Positions 1-7,819 are shown, numbered from the stretch's first letter. The stretch: DNA of 64,000 nucleotides from Salaquimonas sp041736675 (GCA_041736675.1 JBGSTD010000004.1:1-64000); one strand, 5' to 3'. The notes: generated by a model from the sequence alone, not told the origin. Translations and numbers: made by a program.

Positions 1-35
1 ATTCCTGTGCTTGTCACAGGAATCCATACCGTTAA
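1..35. repeat. Left arm of a 35-bp perfect inverted repeat
   Basis: Bases 1-35 are the exact reverse complement of bases 356-390. The arm is itself a hairpin: a 9-bp stem (ATTCCTGTG, 1-9, pairing with CACAGGAAT, 15-23) around a 5-nt loop. The two arms enclose the GIY-YIG gene with little else, so gene and arms look like one unit. The window starts at base 1, so the arm may continue to the left. Confidence 0.9.
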
Positions 36-44
36 GCTCAAGGA

Positions 45-335
45 ATGAAAAAGACTGGCTATGTATACATTCTGGCAACCCGCAAAGGCGGCACTCTATA
101 TGTCGGCATGACCAATGATTTTGCCCGAAGGATAGAGGAACACCGCAGCGGCAAAGGCTCGCAGTTCACAGCGAAATACGCTGTTCGCAGACTTGTCTGG
201 TTTGAGCAATTTGAACTCATTACCCAGGCAATTACACGGGAAAAGACAATCAAGAAATGGCCGCACCGATGGAAGATCAATCTGATTGAAGAGACCAATC
301 CCCATTGGCAGGATATGCGTTCAAGGCTGATATGA
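45..335 (+). CDS. GIY-YIG nuclease family protein, UvrC N-terminal-like (96 aa)
   Basis: Single-domain GIY-YIG endonuclease of the small YhbQ-like type. Visible motifs are G5-Y-V-Y (the GIY strand), Y19-V-G (the YIG strand), an arginine pair at 28-29, H33, and the metal-binding glutamate E66 in REKTIKKW. All expected catalytic positions are present, so it is probably active on DNA. The length is normal for the group, and there is no DNA-binding domain beyond the nuclease core. A purine-rich AAGGA (40-44) abuts the ATG with no spacer, which is a poor ribosome site, so translation may be weak. The gene lies between the two arms of a perfect inverted repeat. Similar small GIY-YIG genes are common near palindromic repeats in alphaproteobacteria; whether they move or maintain those repeats is not known to me. 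Confidence 0.85.
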   Translation: MKKTGYVYILATRKGGTLYVGMTNDFARRIEEHRSGKGSQFTAKYAVRRLVWFEQFELITQAITREKTIKKWPHRWKINLIEETNPHWQDMRSRLI

Positions 336-355
336 AAGTCTTTGTGGTTGATGAT

Positions 356-390
356 TTAACGGTATGGATTCCTGTGACAAGCACAGGAAT
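356..390. repeat. Right arm of the 35-bp perfect inverted repeat
   Basis: Exact reverse complement of bases 1-35, starting 20 bp after the GIY-YIG stop codon. It carries the same internal hairpin and continues directly into GACGGA, a common 3' extension of this alphaproteobacterial REP-like repeat. The short run GGAATGACGGA at 386-396 recurs at 771-781. Confidence 0.9.
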
Positions 391-807
391 GACGGAGTAT
401 TCTTATCCGTCATTGCGGAGTGAGCGGAGCGCGAAAGCGGCAATCATTTTTTCACGCGGTGAAAAGTCGTGAGAGCGCTTCTGTTCATTCTCATGACACT
501 GGCGGAATCCGCCGAGTGAACGATTTTTCACGGGCTTTTCGCTCATCACCGAAGGTAGTCATCCTCGGCCACCGAGCCGAGGATCCAGCTTGGACTCTAG
601 CGGGTTACGTACTTGGTCCTCGGGCCTCTCGACATTTGCTGTGCAAAATGTCTGCCGGTCTTCGACGGCGCATCGCTTGTCTTGGAACAAGCCCGAGGAT
701 GACTAGCTACGGAACTAATCCGGACCTCCCGACATTTGCCCAAAAGAATGGAGCAAACTCTGTCGCCAAAGGAATGACGGACTGAAACAACCTTCCAGCC
801 GCCCCCC
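391..807. repeat. Palindromic repeat block (REP-like), no gene
   Basis: About 400 bp of stacked palindromes. Visible elements are a stem ATCCTCGGC (561-569) with GCCGAGGAT (576-584); TAGTCATCCTCGG (556-568) repeated in inverse orientation at 693-705; and GACATTT (631-637) pairing with AAATGTC (646-652). The sequence GGAATGACGGA is at both ends of the block (386-396 and 771-781). A 121-codon frame runs through 420-785, but its product is arginine/serine-rich with no domain and is made of the repeats, so I do not call it. It reads as a graveyard of mosaic REP-type elements. Confidence 0.7.
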
Positions 808-1158
808 CTATTTCAGTTTGATAGTGCCGCTTTTCTTTGGAATAAAAATATCCACGCAATCGCCCGGTCCGTTGGCGATCAGCCAGGGATGACCGGCATA
901 GGTCTCCTGAACATGGCTTTCGCCTGAATTGAGGCTGCGATAGTTCACCGGATTTCCCTGATAATCGATCCAGTCAATATGCCGGTACATGCCGGACTGG
1001 TTCACAAAGGTGATGGTGATCGGCTGGTTGGAATTGACTGATTTCAAATTGCCCATCAATTCGCAATTTCGCGCCGCCGCCTCTTGAGGGGTCAGTGAAA
1101 CCGTCAGGGTTGCCAAACCAATTGTTAGCGCTGCAGCAATGCGAGCCTGAGCCTTCAT
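808..1158 (-). CDS. Secreted protein with a VHL beta-domain-like fold (116 aa)
   Basis: An N-terminal signal peptide (K2, R6, hydrophobic 8-22, AAA before R30) indicates export. The mature part is about 87 residues. Its pattern of hydrophobic strands, W63, a D/N-G-x-P turn (QGNP, 67-70), a tyrosine-serine-leucine strand, S78-G-E, and then TYAGHPWLI (86-94), closely follows the beta domain of the von Hippel-Lindau tumour suppressor, whose equivalent ends in YRGHLWLF. C32 and C101 could form a disulfide. Bacterial single-domain VHL-beta proteins are known only as annotations; their ligand is unknown to me. It is the last gene of a minus-strand run after the sulfite exporter, 72 bp downstream, and may or may not share that transcript. 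Function unassigned. Confidence 0.7.
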   Translation of the reverse strand: MKAQARIAAALTIGLATLTVSLTPQEAAARNCELMGNLKSVNSNQPITITFVNQSGMYRHIDWIDYQGNPVNYRSLNSGESHVQETYAGHPWLIANGPGDCVDIFIPKKSGTIKLK

Positions 1159-1230
1159 ATTATCTGTTCCTGTTTTCGAAAAGCCCCGATGAGGAGGCTA
1201 TCCAAGCGGACGATAACTGTCCAGCGTAAA

Positions 1231-2007
1231 CTATTGCGCTGCAATCAAATTCTGGACCAGCGTCACCACCGCGATGATGGCGAGGAAGGCGAGGATCATG
1301 CCGCGGATGTTCCAGTGTGAAAGGCGGCGAAAGCCGAGAGCGCCGGTCCAAACCCCCGCCATGATGGCAGGTGTGGCGAGTGCCGCATAGACGAGGGTTT
1401 CAACGGTGATCAGGCCGAACAGCCCGAAGCTGACAACCGACACTCCAATAAGCCCACCGGCAAGCGCGATGATATTGGCGCGGGTAAGGGCCGGGGCCTC
1501 GCCGCGCGCCATCAGGGCGGTAACAAAAAGCGGCCCGGCCATTCCGGTCAATCCCTGGGAAACGCCCGATGCAACGCCTACCGCGAACGTTGCCTTTGAC
1601 GAGAGCATGGCCACCATCCGCTTTTGCTGCCAAATCACGATTACCATGATCAGCACGAACACCGAGATGAGGATTTTCACGGCTTGCGGATCGAACACGG
1701 TCAGCAGGTAGGCACCCACAGGCACGAAAATCACAAACATGATCAGCATGGGCAGGACGGTCCGCCGCTCTGCCTCACGCATCACTGTCGGCAAAAGGCT
1801 GAGCGAGATCGGAATCTCGATGAGAACCTCGATAACGACGGCCTGCACAGGTCCAAACAGCATCGACAATGCCGGAACCACCAAAAGGGCCGAGCCAAAC
1901 CCCGTGAAGCCGCGAATAATTCCGGCGAGATAGACGACCACCAGCAAAGCCAGCAGCTTCGGACCCTGCTCGACACCCAGTTGGGGAAGATCAAGAAAAC
2001 GCTGCAC
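1231..2007 (-). CDS. TauE/SafE family sulfite/organosulfonate exporter, candidate SmoD
   Basis: A multi-spanning inner-membrane permease of the TauE/SafE (DUF81) family, which exports sulfite or sulfoacetate after desulfonation. Visible are the family's first-helix signature (RGFTGFGSALLVVP) and its repeat in the second half (SGVSQGLTGMAGPL), with seven to eight hydrophobic segments. The reading frame continues upstream, but that part is polar and lies inside the preceding gene. I therefore take the GTG at 2007, preceded by AGGGG and lying 5 nt after the DUF2855 stop; this gives 258 aa, normal for the family. Translation is probably coupled to DUF2855. Next to the SsuD-like monooxygenase locus a sulfite exporter makes sense, as in the Agrobacterium smo cluster. 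Substrate is inferred. Confidence 0.8.
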   Translation of the reverse strand: MQRFLDLPQLGVEQGPKLLALLVVVYLAGIIRGFTGFGSALLVVPALSMLFGPVQAVVIEVLIEIPISLSLLPTVMREAERRTVLPMLIMFVIFVPVGAYLLTVFDPQAVKILISVFVLIMVIVIWQQKRMVAMLSSKATFAVGVASGVSQGLTGMAGPLFVTALMARGEAPALTRANIIALAGGLIGVSVVSFGLFGLITVETLVYAALATPAIMAGVWTGALGFRRLSHWNIRGMILAFLAIIAVVTLVQNLIAAQ

Positions 2008-2012
2008 TGCCC

Positions 2013-3101
2013 CTACATCTCCACAACCAGCCCCTTTTCGGGCGGAATTTTGCCATCGCGGATATCGGCGAAGATTGCTTCCAGCCCTTCGAGGCCGCTG
2101 ATCTTTTCCAGTTTCAGCCAGTCGCCAGACTGGCGCGCGGCTTTCATGATGAAGCCGTTCGATTTGCCCGAGAAGGTATCGACGCCCCAATCCTTGATCC
2201 GCTTCTGGATACGGGCGGGAGCAAAGAAAAATTCGCGCTTGTCGCGGTTGATGCGCGGGTCCTTGCGGGCACCTTTCCAGTCGGTGATGCCGACATCAAT
2301 GTTTTTTATAAGGTTGTCGCCAAGAAGCGTGTGCAATGCGCCAAGGGTTTGTGCATTACCCGCCATGTCGATGATCACCGTCGGCACGTTTTTGATTTCC
2401 GCGGCCAGATTTTCATAGTCGCCAACCTGATTGTAATAGCCCAGTTTGCGAACAAATTCCCGATTGCCTTTTGAAGTAAGGCCAACCGAGAAAGGCGCAT
2501 CACTGTCTTCGTGCAGAGCGAAGGCAAGGCCGATGCTGGTTTTTGCCGATGCGCTGACAATAACAATCTGTTCTGCGCCATACCAGCGGTTTTCCTTGAG
2601 TTGATCCCAGATCGCAAATGAGGTCAAAAACAGCGGAAAGAGCAGCATGCGCAAATCGTCCATCGAGCGGGTATAGCCGGGCTCGGCGCGGAGACGCCGA
2701 TAGATGTTATAGGCGCCAGGCAACTCGCCGCGGTGGGCAACGCCGTCGAAGAAGTGGCTCTCGCTGATACGGGCCGGCTGCATGACAAGATGGCTTGAAG
2801 GCGGAAAATAGCCGAACAGGCGCTCACCGATTTCAATGCCATCACACCTTGCGGCGATGACTTTGGCAAAGCCCCAGACGGGAAGAATTCCCCATTCGTC
2901 CAGCGGGTTTTCGAGTGCCTTGAAAAACTTCCAGTAGCCCAACGTATCCCCGGCAATGCCATAGGTGATATTGTTTGCAGACATGCCGAACCGCTCGATG
3001 GCTACTAAAATCTCCCCATCAGCAATCGGAGGCGCCGCCGGATTTTCGGCAATAATCCGGTGTTTTGCCAGACCTGTCCTCTGCACTTGAAACTGCTTCA
3101 T
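2013..3101 (-). CDS. DUF2855 family protein, MDR-like (362 aa)
   Basis: Full-length member of the uncharacterised DUF2855 family, related in layout to medium-chain dehydrogenases but without a zinc site. Recognisable parts are the N-terminal barrel with SANNITYGIAGD (41-52), the PVWGFAKV strand, and a second half (VIVSASAKTSIGLAFAL) resembling a Rossmann turn without a clean GxGxxG. The family has been described as possible NADPH-dependent reductases; I cannot assign a reaction. The gene is translationally close-coupled to the TauE exporter downstream and follows the Gfo/Idh gene by 139 bp. A place in the same sulfonate locus is suggested by position only. Confidence 0.8.
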   Translation of the reverse strand: MKQFQVQRTGLAKHRIIAENPAAPPIADGEILVAIERFGMSANNITYGIAGDTLGYWKFFKALENPLDEWGILPVWGFAKVIAARCDGIEIGERLFGYFPPSSHLVMQPARISESHFFDGVAHRGELPGAYNIYRRLRAEPGYTRSMDDLRMLLFPLFLTSFAIWDQLKENRWYGAEQIVIVSASAKTSIGLAFALHEDSDAPFSVGLTSKGNREFVRKLGYYNQVGDYENLAAEIKNVPTVIIDMAGNAQTLGALHTLLGDNLIKNIDVGITDWKGARKDPRINRDKREFFFAPARIQKRIKDWGVDTFSGKSNGFIMKAARQSGDWLKLEKISGLEGLEAIFADIRDGKIPPEKGLVVEM

Positions 3102-3240
3102 CGGGAATTTTTCCGTTTCGAACCGCAGGAATGCGGTAAATCATTCAACAAGTTTTCAATAGTTTAGCAACAGGAGTTTGCATTTTGATTCATCTTTACA
3201 GTGGGTATCTAAAAGTCGGTAGCAGAGTTTCGTGACAGCT

Positions 3241-4335
3241 TTACAAATCCACCGCCCTGCCCGATGCCGCAGATTGCTGTGCGGCCATGCCCATGCGTAC
3301 CGCCATCCAGCCATCGTTGAGCGTAACCTCCGGTTTGGCTTTGCCCAATACCACCTGCTGAAATTTCCGGTGCTGATAAAAAGTCGAGCCGTTGTGATCG
3401 CCAGCGCCGAGAAGCCTCGGATCGACAGGGATTTCCAACTCGACAGGGCCACGCGGATTGCGCGGACTGGTGATGAGTTTGGGCGTTGGGGCTTCACCCA
3501 TATGTGCCGGCCAGAAGCGCCCGGGTCCTGGCACAAAACACTCGATCTTTCCCTCAGGGCCTACCGCGGAAATTTCCTCCTGATAACGCGACCCCTCGGC
3601 AAACATGCAAAGTTCCAGCATCGCCCTTGCGCCGGACTTGAAATCTACAATGACATAGCCGTTGTCCCAAATGTCCGACACTTTCCCATCGTAAACTTCA
3701 TCGAGATGGTTCACCGATTGCCCGGCAGAAGCCATCACACGAACGGGTTCCGACTTCAGGATCAGGCGCATCAGATCAAAAAAATGGCAGCATTTTTCCA
3801 CGAATGTACCGCCGGACTTTTCATTGAAACGGTTCCAGTCCCCGACTTTTCGAAGGAAGGGAAAGCGGTGCTCACGGATGCTCAACAGCCTGATACCGCC
3901 AGTGGCGTTTTCTGCCTGGTCAATAAGCGCTGCCACAGGCGGCATATAGCGATATTCCATTGCAACCCAAATCGGAGCGGGATAGTCGTTGATCAGGGTT
4001 TCAATGAATGCGTGGTCATCCGGATTGGTAGCAAGCGGCTTTTCAACGAGAATCGGCAACGGACGGGTTGCCGCAATCTGCTTCAATTGCCCAACATGCA
4101 TGTAGTTTGGACTGACAATCACATAGCAATCAACATCGCCGCGCGCCAACAAGGCTTCCAGCGTCGGCTCGAATGTGACATCGGGAACAAGCGAATGGGC
4201 AATCTCCCGCATTCCAGGATCAGGTTCGAATATCGCAACAATTTCCGTATTTTCGAGCAGTTGGATATTCTTGATGTGCTCCTGGCCCATCATGCCGCAA
4301 CCGATCATGGCGTAACGCAAGTTTTTCGATGTCAT
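3241..4335 (-). CDS. Gfo/Idh/MocA family NAD-dependent protein, candidate sulfoquinovosidase (GH188-like)
   Basis: 364 aa. An N-terminal Rossmann fold has GCGMMGQEH near residues 12-20 and EKPLATN near 98-104, the classic Gfo/Idh/MocA lysine motif. It is followed by the alpha/beta substrate domain with KCCHFFDLMR and a C-terminal GDHNGSTFYQHRKF segment. The family includes sugar dehydrogenases and also glycosidases that work by transient C3 oxidation (GH109, and the NAD+-dependent sulfoquinovosidases of GH188). Known sulfo-SMO clusters lacking a GH31 sulfoquinovosidase often carry such an NAD+-dependent enzyme. None of the genes nearby is GH31, so this is the best candidate for releasing sulfoquinovose from its glycosides. 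An ordinary dehydrogenase remains possible. The gene follows the GntR gene by 12 bp and is probably cotranscribed with it. Confidence 0.65.
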   Translation of the reverse strand: MTSKNLRYAMIGCGMMGQEHIKNIQLLENTEIVAIFEPDPGMREIAHSLVPDVTFEPTLEALLARGDVDCYVIVSPNYMHVGQLKQIAATRPLPILVEKPLATNPDDHAFIETLINDYPAPIWVAMEYRYMPPVAALIDQAENATGGIRLLSIREHRFPFLRKVGDWNRFNEKSGGTFVEKCCHFFDLMRLILKSEPVRVMASAGQSVNHLDEVYDGKVSDIWDNGYVIVDFKSGARAMLELCMFAEGSRYQEEISAVGPEGKIECFVPGPGRFWPAHMGEAPTPKLITSPRNPRGPVELEIPVDPRLLGAGDHNGSTFYQHRKFQQVVLGKAKPEVTLNDGWMAVRMGMAAQQSAASGRAVDL

Positions 4336-4347
4336 TTGTTTCTCTTG

Positions 4348-5049
4348 TTATTTCCAGCGGGCCATGAAGCGCGCTGTTGCGGGGTCAAACCAGGTTCGCG
4401 AAAACTCGGCGGAATTGTTGTGCTGGTCGAAGCTCCGGCGTTCAATATAACCCCAGATCGCAGCGTTGGAGGTAAATTTTTCAGGTTTCCAATCAGGCGG
4501 CGGCGCGACGCTGACAGCGTCTTCGGCGCGGACAATCCAGACGTTAAGCCTTTCCTTGTAGAACTGGTAAAGTGAATCGGGAATTTCAGATTTGTTGATT
4601 GTGTCGGCGTAGCTTCCATCAAGCCAGATTTCCTCAACGGCACTTTTGATATTGTTCAATCTGCGCAACCGGCGAAAGCGGAAACCGAAAGGCGATTTTC
4701 CAAATTCGGGCAGATCACGCGGTTTTTTCAACCGATCCAGCGAAAGTATTTCCGCAGTCGGAAGACCGCCGCCGCCAATCAGTTCAAGCCGGAAAAAACT
4801 GTAAATTGTCGAAATCCGCGCGTTATTGTGAACGTAGTTGCCCGAGCCCTGGACTTTCTCCAGCAGGCCTTTTTCAGTGAGGTCACCGAGCGCCTTGCGC
4901 AATGTACCGACGGAAATCTGCAGATCACATGCCATTTCCCGTTCCGGCGCCAGCTTGCTGCCATCGGGCAAAATTCCAGCCTGAATTTCACGGGCAAGCA
5001 TTTCACTGACTTGCACATGCAAGGGGAGCTTTCCGGCTATATCCACCAC
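4348..5049 (-). CDS. GntR family transcriptional regulator, HutC/UTRA subfamily
   Basis: 233 aa. A winged helix-turn-helix lies at about residues 9-73 (LAPEREMACDLQISVGTLRKAL is the recognition part) and is followed by a UTRA ligand-binding domain (about 90-225) of the HutC type, which usually senses a pathway substrate or intermediate. Translation starts at one of two adjacent GTG codons (5049 or 5046); GAAGGA just upstream favours 5046. The gene is divergent from the monooxygenase operon, and the 89 bp between them holds three ATTGATA repeats. It is therefore likely to be the local, autoregulated repressor of both transcripts. Confidence 0.85.
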   Translation of the reverse strand: MVDIAGKLPLHVQVSEMLAREIQAGILPDGSKLAPEREMACDLQISVGTLRKALGDLTEKGLLEKVQGSGNYVHNNARISTIYSFFRLELIGGGGLPTAEILSLDRLKKPRDLPEFGKSPFGFRFRRLRRLNNIKSAVEEIWLDGSYADTINKSEIPDSLYQFYKERLNVWIVRAEDAVSVAPPPDWKPEKFTSNAAIWGYIERRSFDQHNNSAEFSRTWFDPATARFMARWK

Positions 5050-5138
5050 AATCCTTCACCCGTCATATTTTTTAATTGATACACAAATGATTTATTGATA
5101 CATAATTGATATATAAAATCTAATATGAGAAGTCAGCA
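5050..5138. promoter_or_regulatory. Divergent promoter with three ATTGATA direct repeats
   Basis: An AT-rich gap between the GntR gene and the monooxygenase gene. ATTGATACA occurs at 5075-5083 and 5094-5102, and ATTGATATA at 5105-5113; the centres are 19 and 11 bp apart. They have no counterpart in the flanking genes and sit where a divergent repressor would act, so they are probably GntR/UTRA half-sites. GAGAAG (5127-5132) is the ribosome site for the ATG at 5139. Confidence 0.55.
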
Positions 5139-6296
5139 ATGTCCATAGTGCCAATCAGATCAAAGGATACAGATGCGGCGGAGGTATCCTGGTTTGCCCC
5201 GCTTTGTTCTGACGACTACCGATATCTGGGTGTGCCTGATGGCGATCTGCGATCCTCATGGGAAAATACTTCCCGTATCGTACAACGCGCTGATGAGCTG
5301 GGGTTTCGCAATATCCTTTGCCCGTCTTCCTATCAGGTCGGCCAGGATACTTTGTCTTTTGTAGCCGCCAACGCGCCTATCACAAAAAACATCAACATGT
5401 TGGCGGCAGTGCGGTGCGGCGAGGTGCAGCCAATCATGTTGGCTCGCACTATCGCCACGCTGGACCACATGTTGAGAGGCCGGTTGACGGTCAATATCAT
5501 TTCTTCAGATTTTCCGGGACAAAAGGAAGACAACGAGTACCGGTATCAGCGCTCGCGTGAAGTTGTCGAAATCCTCAAACAGGCCTGGACGCAGGACGAG
5601 ATCAACCATCACGGCACTGTTTACCAGTTCGAGAAACTGACGACTGATCCGGTAAAACCGTATCAGCAAAACGGCGGACCGCTGCTTTATTTTGGCGGAT
5701 ACTCGCCGGCAGCGCTCGATCTTTGCGGCGAACATTGCGACGTCTACCTGATGTGGCCGGAAAAGAAAGAGGAATTGGCGGCCCGCATGAAAGCTGTTCA
5801 TGAACGTGCTGCCCATTATGGTCGCGTGCTTGATTATGGCTTGCGGGTTCACATGATTGTTCGCGATACAGAAGCTGAAGCACGTGAATACGCACGGGAA
5901 CTGGTTTCCAAACTCGATGACGACTTGGGAAGACTGATTCGCGAACGCGCCCTTGATGCCATCTCGCTCGGGGTTGCCCATCAGGCAAAAAACCGCGAGC
6001 TTGCTGATATCGAAGGCTATATCGAGCCGCATCTTTGGACTGGTGTTGGGCGCGCGCGCTCCGGCTGTGGAGCAGCGCTGGTAGGTTCCCCCGATCAGAT
6101 ATTAAGCGAAATCGAGAGCTACAAGAAAATGGGTATCAGGGCATTCATTTTCTCTGGCTACCCGCATCTTGATGAGTGCGAACAGTTCGGCAAGCTGGTT
6201 CTTCCCCATTTGAAAACCTGCTCAATGCCGCACCTGCACGGCCGGGTGCCTGCCTCAACACCATCGACGCCGCTTGGAACCGGAGATCGGCGCTGA
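5139..6296 (+). CDS. smoC: FMNH2-dependent sulfonate monooxygenase, LLM class, candidate sulfoquinovose monooxygenase SmoC
   Basis: 385 aa, bacterial-luciferase-like TIM barrel of the SsuD branch. SsuD-type features include the strand LAAVRCGEVQPIMLART, the GRLTVNII segment, YLMWPE near the active-site mouth, RVHMIVRDTE and the C-terminal FSGYPHLDE. Such enzymes use FMNH2 from a partner reductase and O2 to cleave a C-S bond and release sulfite. The gene order monooxygenase, aldo/keto reductase, flavin reductase is that of the sulfo-SMO pathway, where SmoC turns sulfoquinovose into 6-dehydroglucose and sulfite. Its stop codon overlaps the next start (TGATG). SsuD-like action on alkanesulfonates is the alternative. 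Confidence 0.75.
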   Translation: MSIVPIRSKDTDAAEVSWFAPLCSDDYRYLGVPDGDLRSSWENTSRIVQRADELGFRNILCPSSYQVGQDTLSFVAANAPITKNINMLAAVRCGEVQPIMLARTIATLDHMLRGRLTVNIISSDFPGQKEDNEYRYQRSREVVEILKQAWTQDEINHHGTVYQFEKLTTDPVKPYQQNGGPLLYFGGYSPAALDLCGEHCDVYLMWPEKKEELAARMKAVHERAAHYGRVLDYGLRVHMIVRDTEAEAREYARELVSKLDDDLGRLIRERALDAISLGVAHQAKNRELADIEGYIEPHLWTGVGRARSGCGAALVGSPDQILSEIESYKKMGIRAFIFSGYPHLDECEQFGKLVLPHLKTCSMPHLHGRVPASTPSTPLGTGDRR

Positions 6297-7198
6297 TGGA
6301 ACGCGTCAAGCTTTCAGACGCGGTTGAATTCAGCCGTATCGTATACGGCATGTGGCGTGTTGGCGATGACACGGACACTTCGCCGAAACATGTTCAGGCC
6401 AAGATCGAAGCGTGCCTTGCACAGGGTATTACAACGATTGATCAGGCAGATATCTATGGTGGCTATGAGGCCGAGGCCATTTTAGGTCGATGTCTTGCTC
6501 AATCCCCTTCCCTTCGCGGAAAGATCGAAATTGTCACCAAATGCGATATCATCGCTCCTGTCGGCAGGTTCAAAGAAGCAAGGGTCAAATATTACGATAC
6601 TTCTGCAGAGCATATTCATGCCTCGATTGAACATTCTCTTCGGCTGATGCAAATTGAGCAGATTGATTTGCTGCTTGTCCACAGACCCGACCCTTTCATG
6701 GATCATCATGAAACCGGCAGCGCACTTGATACGGCGGTCGCGTCAGGCAAGGTGAAAGCGGTCGGCGTTTCCAATTTCAAACCGCACGATTGGGAATTAT
6801 TGCAATCGGCGATGAAAAACCGGCTCGTGACGAACCAGATTGAAATAAGTGTGCTTGCAAGAGACGCCTTCACCAATGGTGATCTTGCGTTTCATCAACG
6901 CAATGCGACAAAGCCAATGGCCTGGTCGCCTTTGGGCGGTGGCAACCTGTTTGATTTGGACAACCCTCAGGCACTCGAACTTCGTAAAACCCTTGGCGAA
7001 ATCGGCGCGCGGTATGGCGTTGAAGCGGATGCGGTTGCAATTGCGTTTCTGCTGGCACATCCGGCGCAAATCCTGCCGGTGATGGGTACGAACCGTCTTG
7101 AACGTATCCAACGATTTTCGGATGCCTTCAAGGTTGAGATGGATCGTCAGACATGGTTTGAAATTTACTCTGCCGCTCAAGGGCACGAGGTGCCATAA
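6296..7198 (+). CDS. smoB: Aldo/keto reductase, candidate 6-dehydroglucose reductase SmoB
   Basis: 300 aa. An open frame extends upstream into the monooxygenase gene; the ATG at 6296, overlapping the previous stop by 1 nt, is the natural start. The AKR tetrad is visible as D49, Y54 (DQADIYGG), K82 (TKCD) and H129 (LLVHRPDP). The C-terminal cofactor loop contains VMGTNRLERI, the NADP(H)-binding pattern. The opening residues (LSDAVEFSRIVYGMWR, DADIYGG-like strand) resemble what I recall of Agrobacterium SmoB, the NADPH-dependent enzyme that reduces 6-dehydroglucose to glucose. The match is from memory, not a search. YdhF-type reductases are the nearest alternative. The stop overlaps the next start (TAATG). 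Confidence 0.75.
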   Translation: MERVKLSDAVEFSRIVYGMWRVGDDTDTSPKHVQAKIEACLAQGITTIDQADIYGGYEAEAILGRCLAQSPSLRGKIEIVTKCDIIAPVGRFKEARVKYYDTSAEHIHASIEHSLRLMQIEQIDLLLVHRPDPFMDHHETGSALDTAVASGKVKAVGVSNFKPHDWELLQSAMKNRLVTNQIEISVLARDAFTNGDLAFHQRNATKPMAWSPLGGGNLFDLDNPQALELRKTLGEIGARYGVEADAVAIAFLLAHPAQILPVMGTNRLERIQRFSDAFKVEMDRQTWFEIYSAAQGHEVP

Positions 7199-7788
7199 TG
7201 CTTTTGGAAACAACTCCAATGAAACTAGCTGAAGAAACGGATTTGCAGATGAACGGTCCTAGAAGTGCAATACGGACTGCCTCACTACAAATTTCCGACA
7301 CATTTGAAACTTCTGTTCTGAATGAACGTCACTATCGCGATACGCTCGGCAAGTTTGCAACCGGCGTGACGGTTGTTACAGCCGACACAATAGATGGCCC
7401 TGTTGGCATGACGGCCAACTCCTTTGCATCAGTATCTCTCAATCCGGCGCTCGTGCTTTGGTCAGTTGCAAAAAAATCCGGCCGTTATGAAGTTTACAAA
7501 AACGCCCGCCATTTTGCGATCCATGTGATGCGCGATGACCAACGGGATCTGGCGCTTGATTTTGCTCGCAATGCGCGCGCTTTTGAAACCTGCGGCTGGG
7601 AGAGCGGCGACCATCGTGTGCCTCTGCTGCAGGACTGCCTTGCCCGGTTCGAATGTTTTCAGGAGGCGGCACATGAGGGCGGCGATCACACCATCATCAT
7701 CGGCAAGGTTTTGCGGTTTGTTCAGGGAAAGGGACAACCACTGATCTTCACGAATGGCGAATTCGGAAAATTTGTTTCAGGAAAATAG
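7198..7788 (+). CDS. smoA: NAD(P)H:flavin oxidoreductase, candidate SmoA
   Basis: 196 aa, flavin reductase-like (DIM6/NTAB) split-barrel domain from about residue 45. The family landmarks are GKFATGVTVVTA, GMTANSFASVSLNPALVLW (flavin-binding loop), HFAIHVM and GDHTIIIGKV. It supplies FMNH2 to the monooxygenase two genes upstream. The first ~40 residues are variable and an internal start is possible. Translational overlap with the preceding gene (TAATG) points to balanced production with its partners. Confidence 0.8.
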   Translation: MLLETTPMKLAEETDLQMNGPRSAIRTASLQISDTFETSVLNERHYRDTLGKFATGVTVVTADTIDGPVGMTANSFASVSLNPALVLWSVAKKSGRYEVYKNARHFAIHVMRDDQRDLALDFARNARAFETCGWESGDHRVPLLQDCLARFECFQEAAHEGGDHTIIIGKVLRFVQGKGQPLIFTNGEFGKFVSGK

Positions 7789-7819
7789 CACCGCGTACCT
7801 GTTAATCAAACGTGCATGT

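Noticed and set aside
420..785. A 121-codon frame downstream of the GIY-YIG unit
   Set aside because: It reads through palindromic repeats, has no ribosome site or domain, and its composition follows the repeats.
1624..2418. A 264-codon plus-strand frame rich in histidine and arginine
   Set aside because: Antisense to the TauE and DUF2855 genes; composition is typical of a complementary-strand shadow.
3232..4575. A 447-codon plus-strand frame
   Set aside because: Antisense to the Gfo/Idh and GntR genes, which have clear domains; no recognisable protein on this strand.
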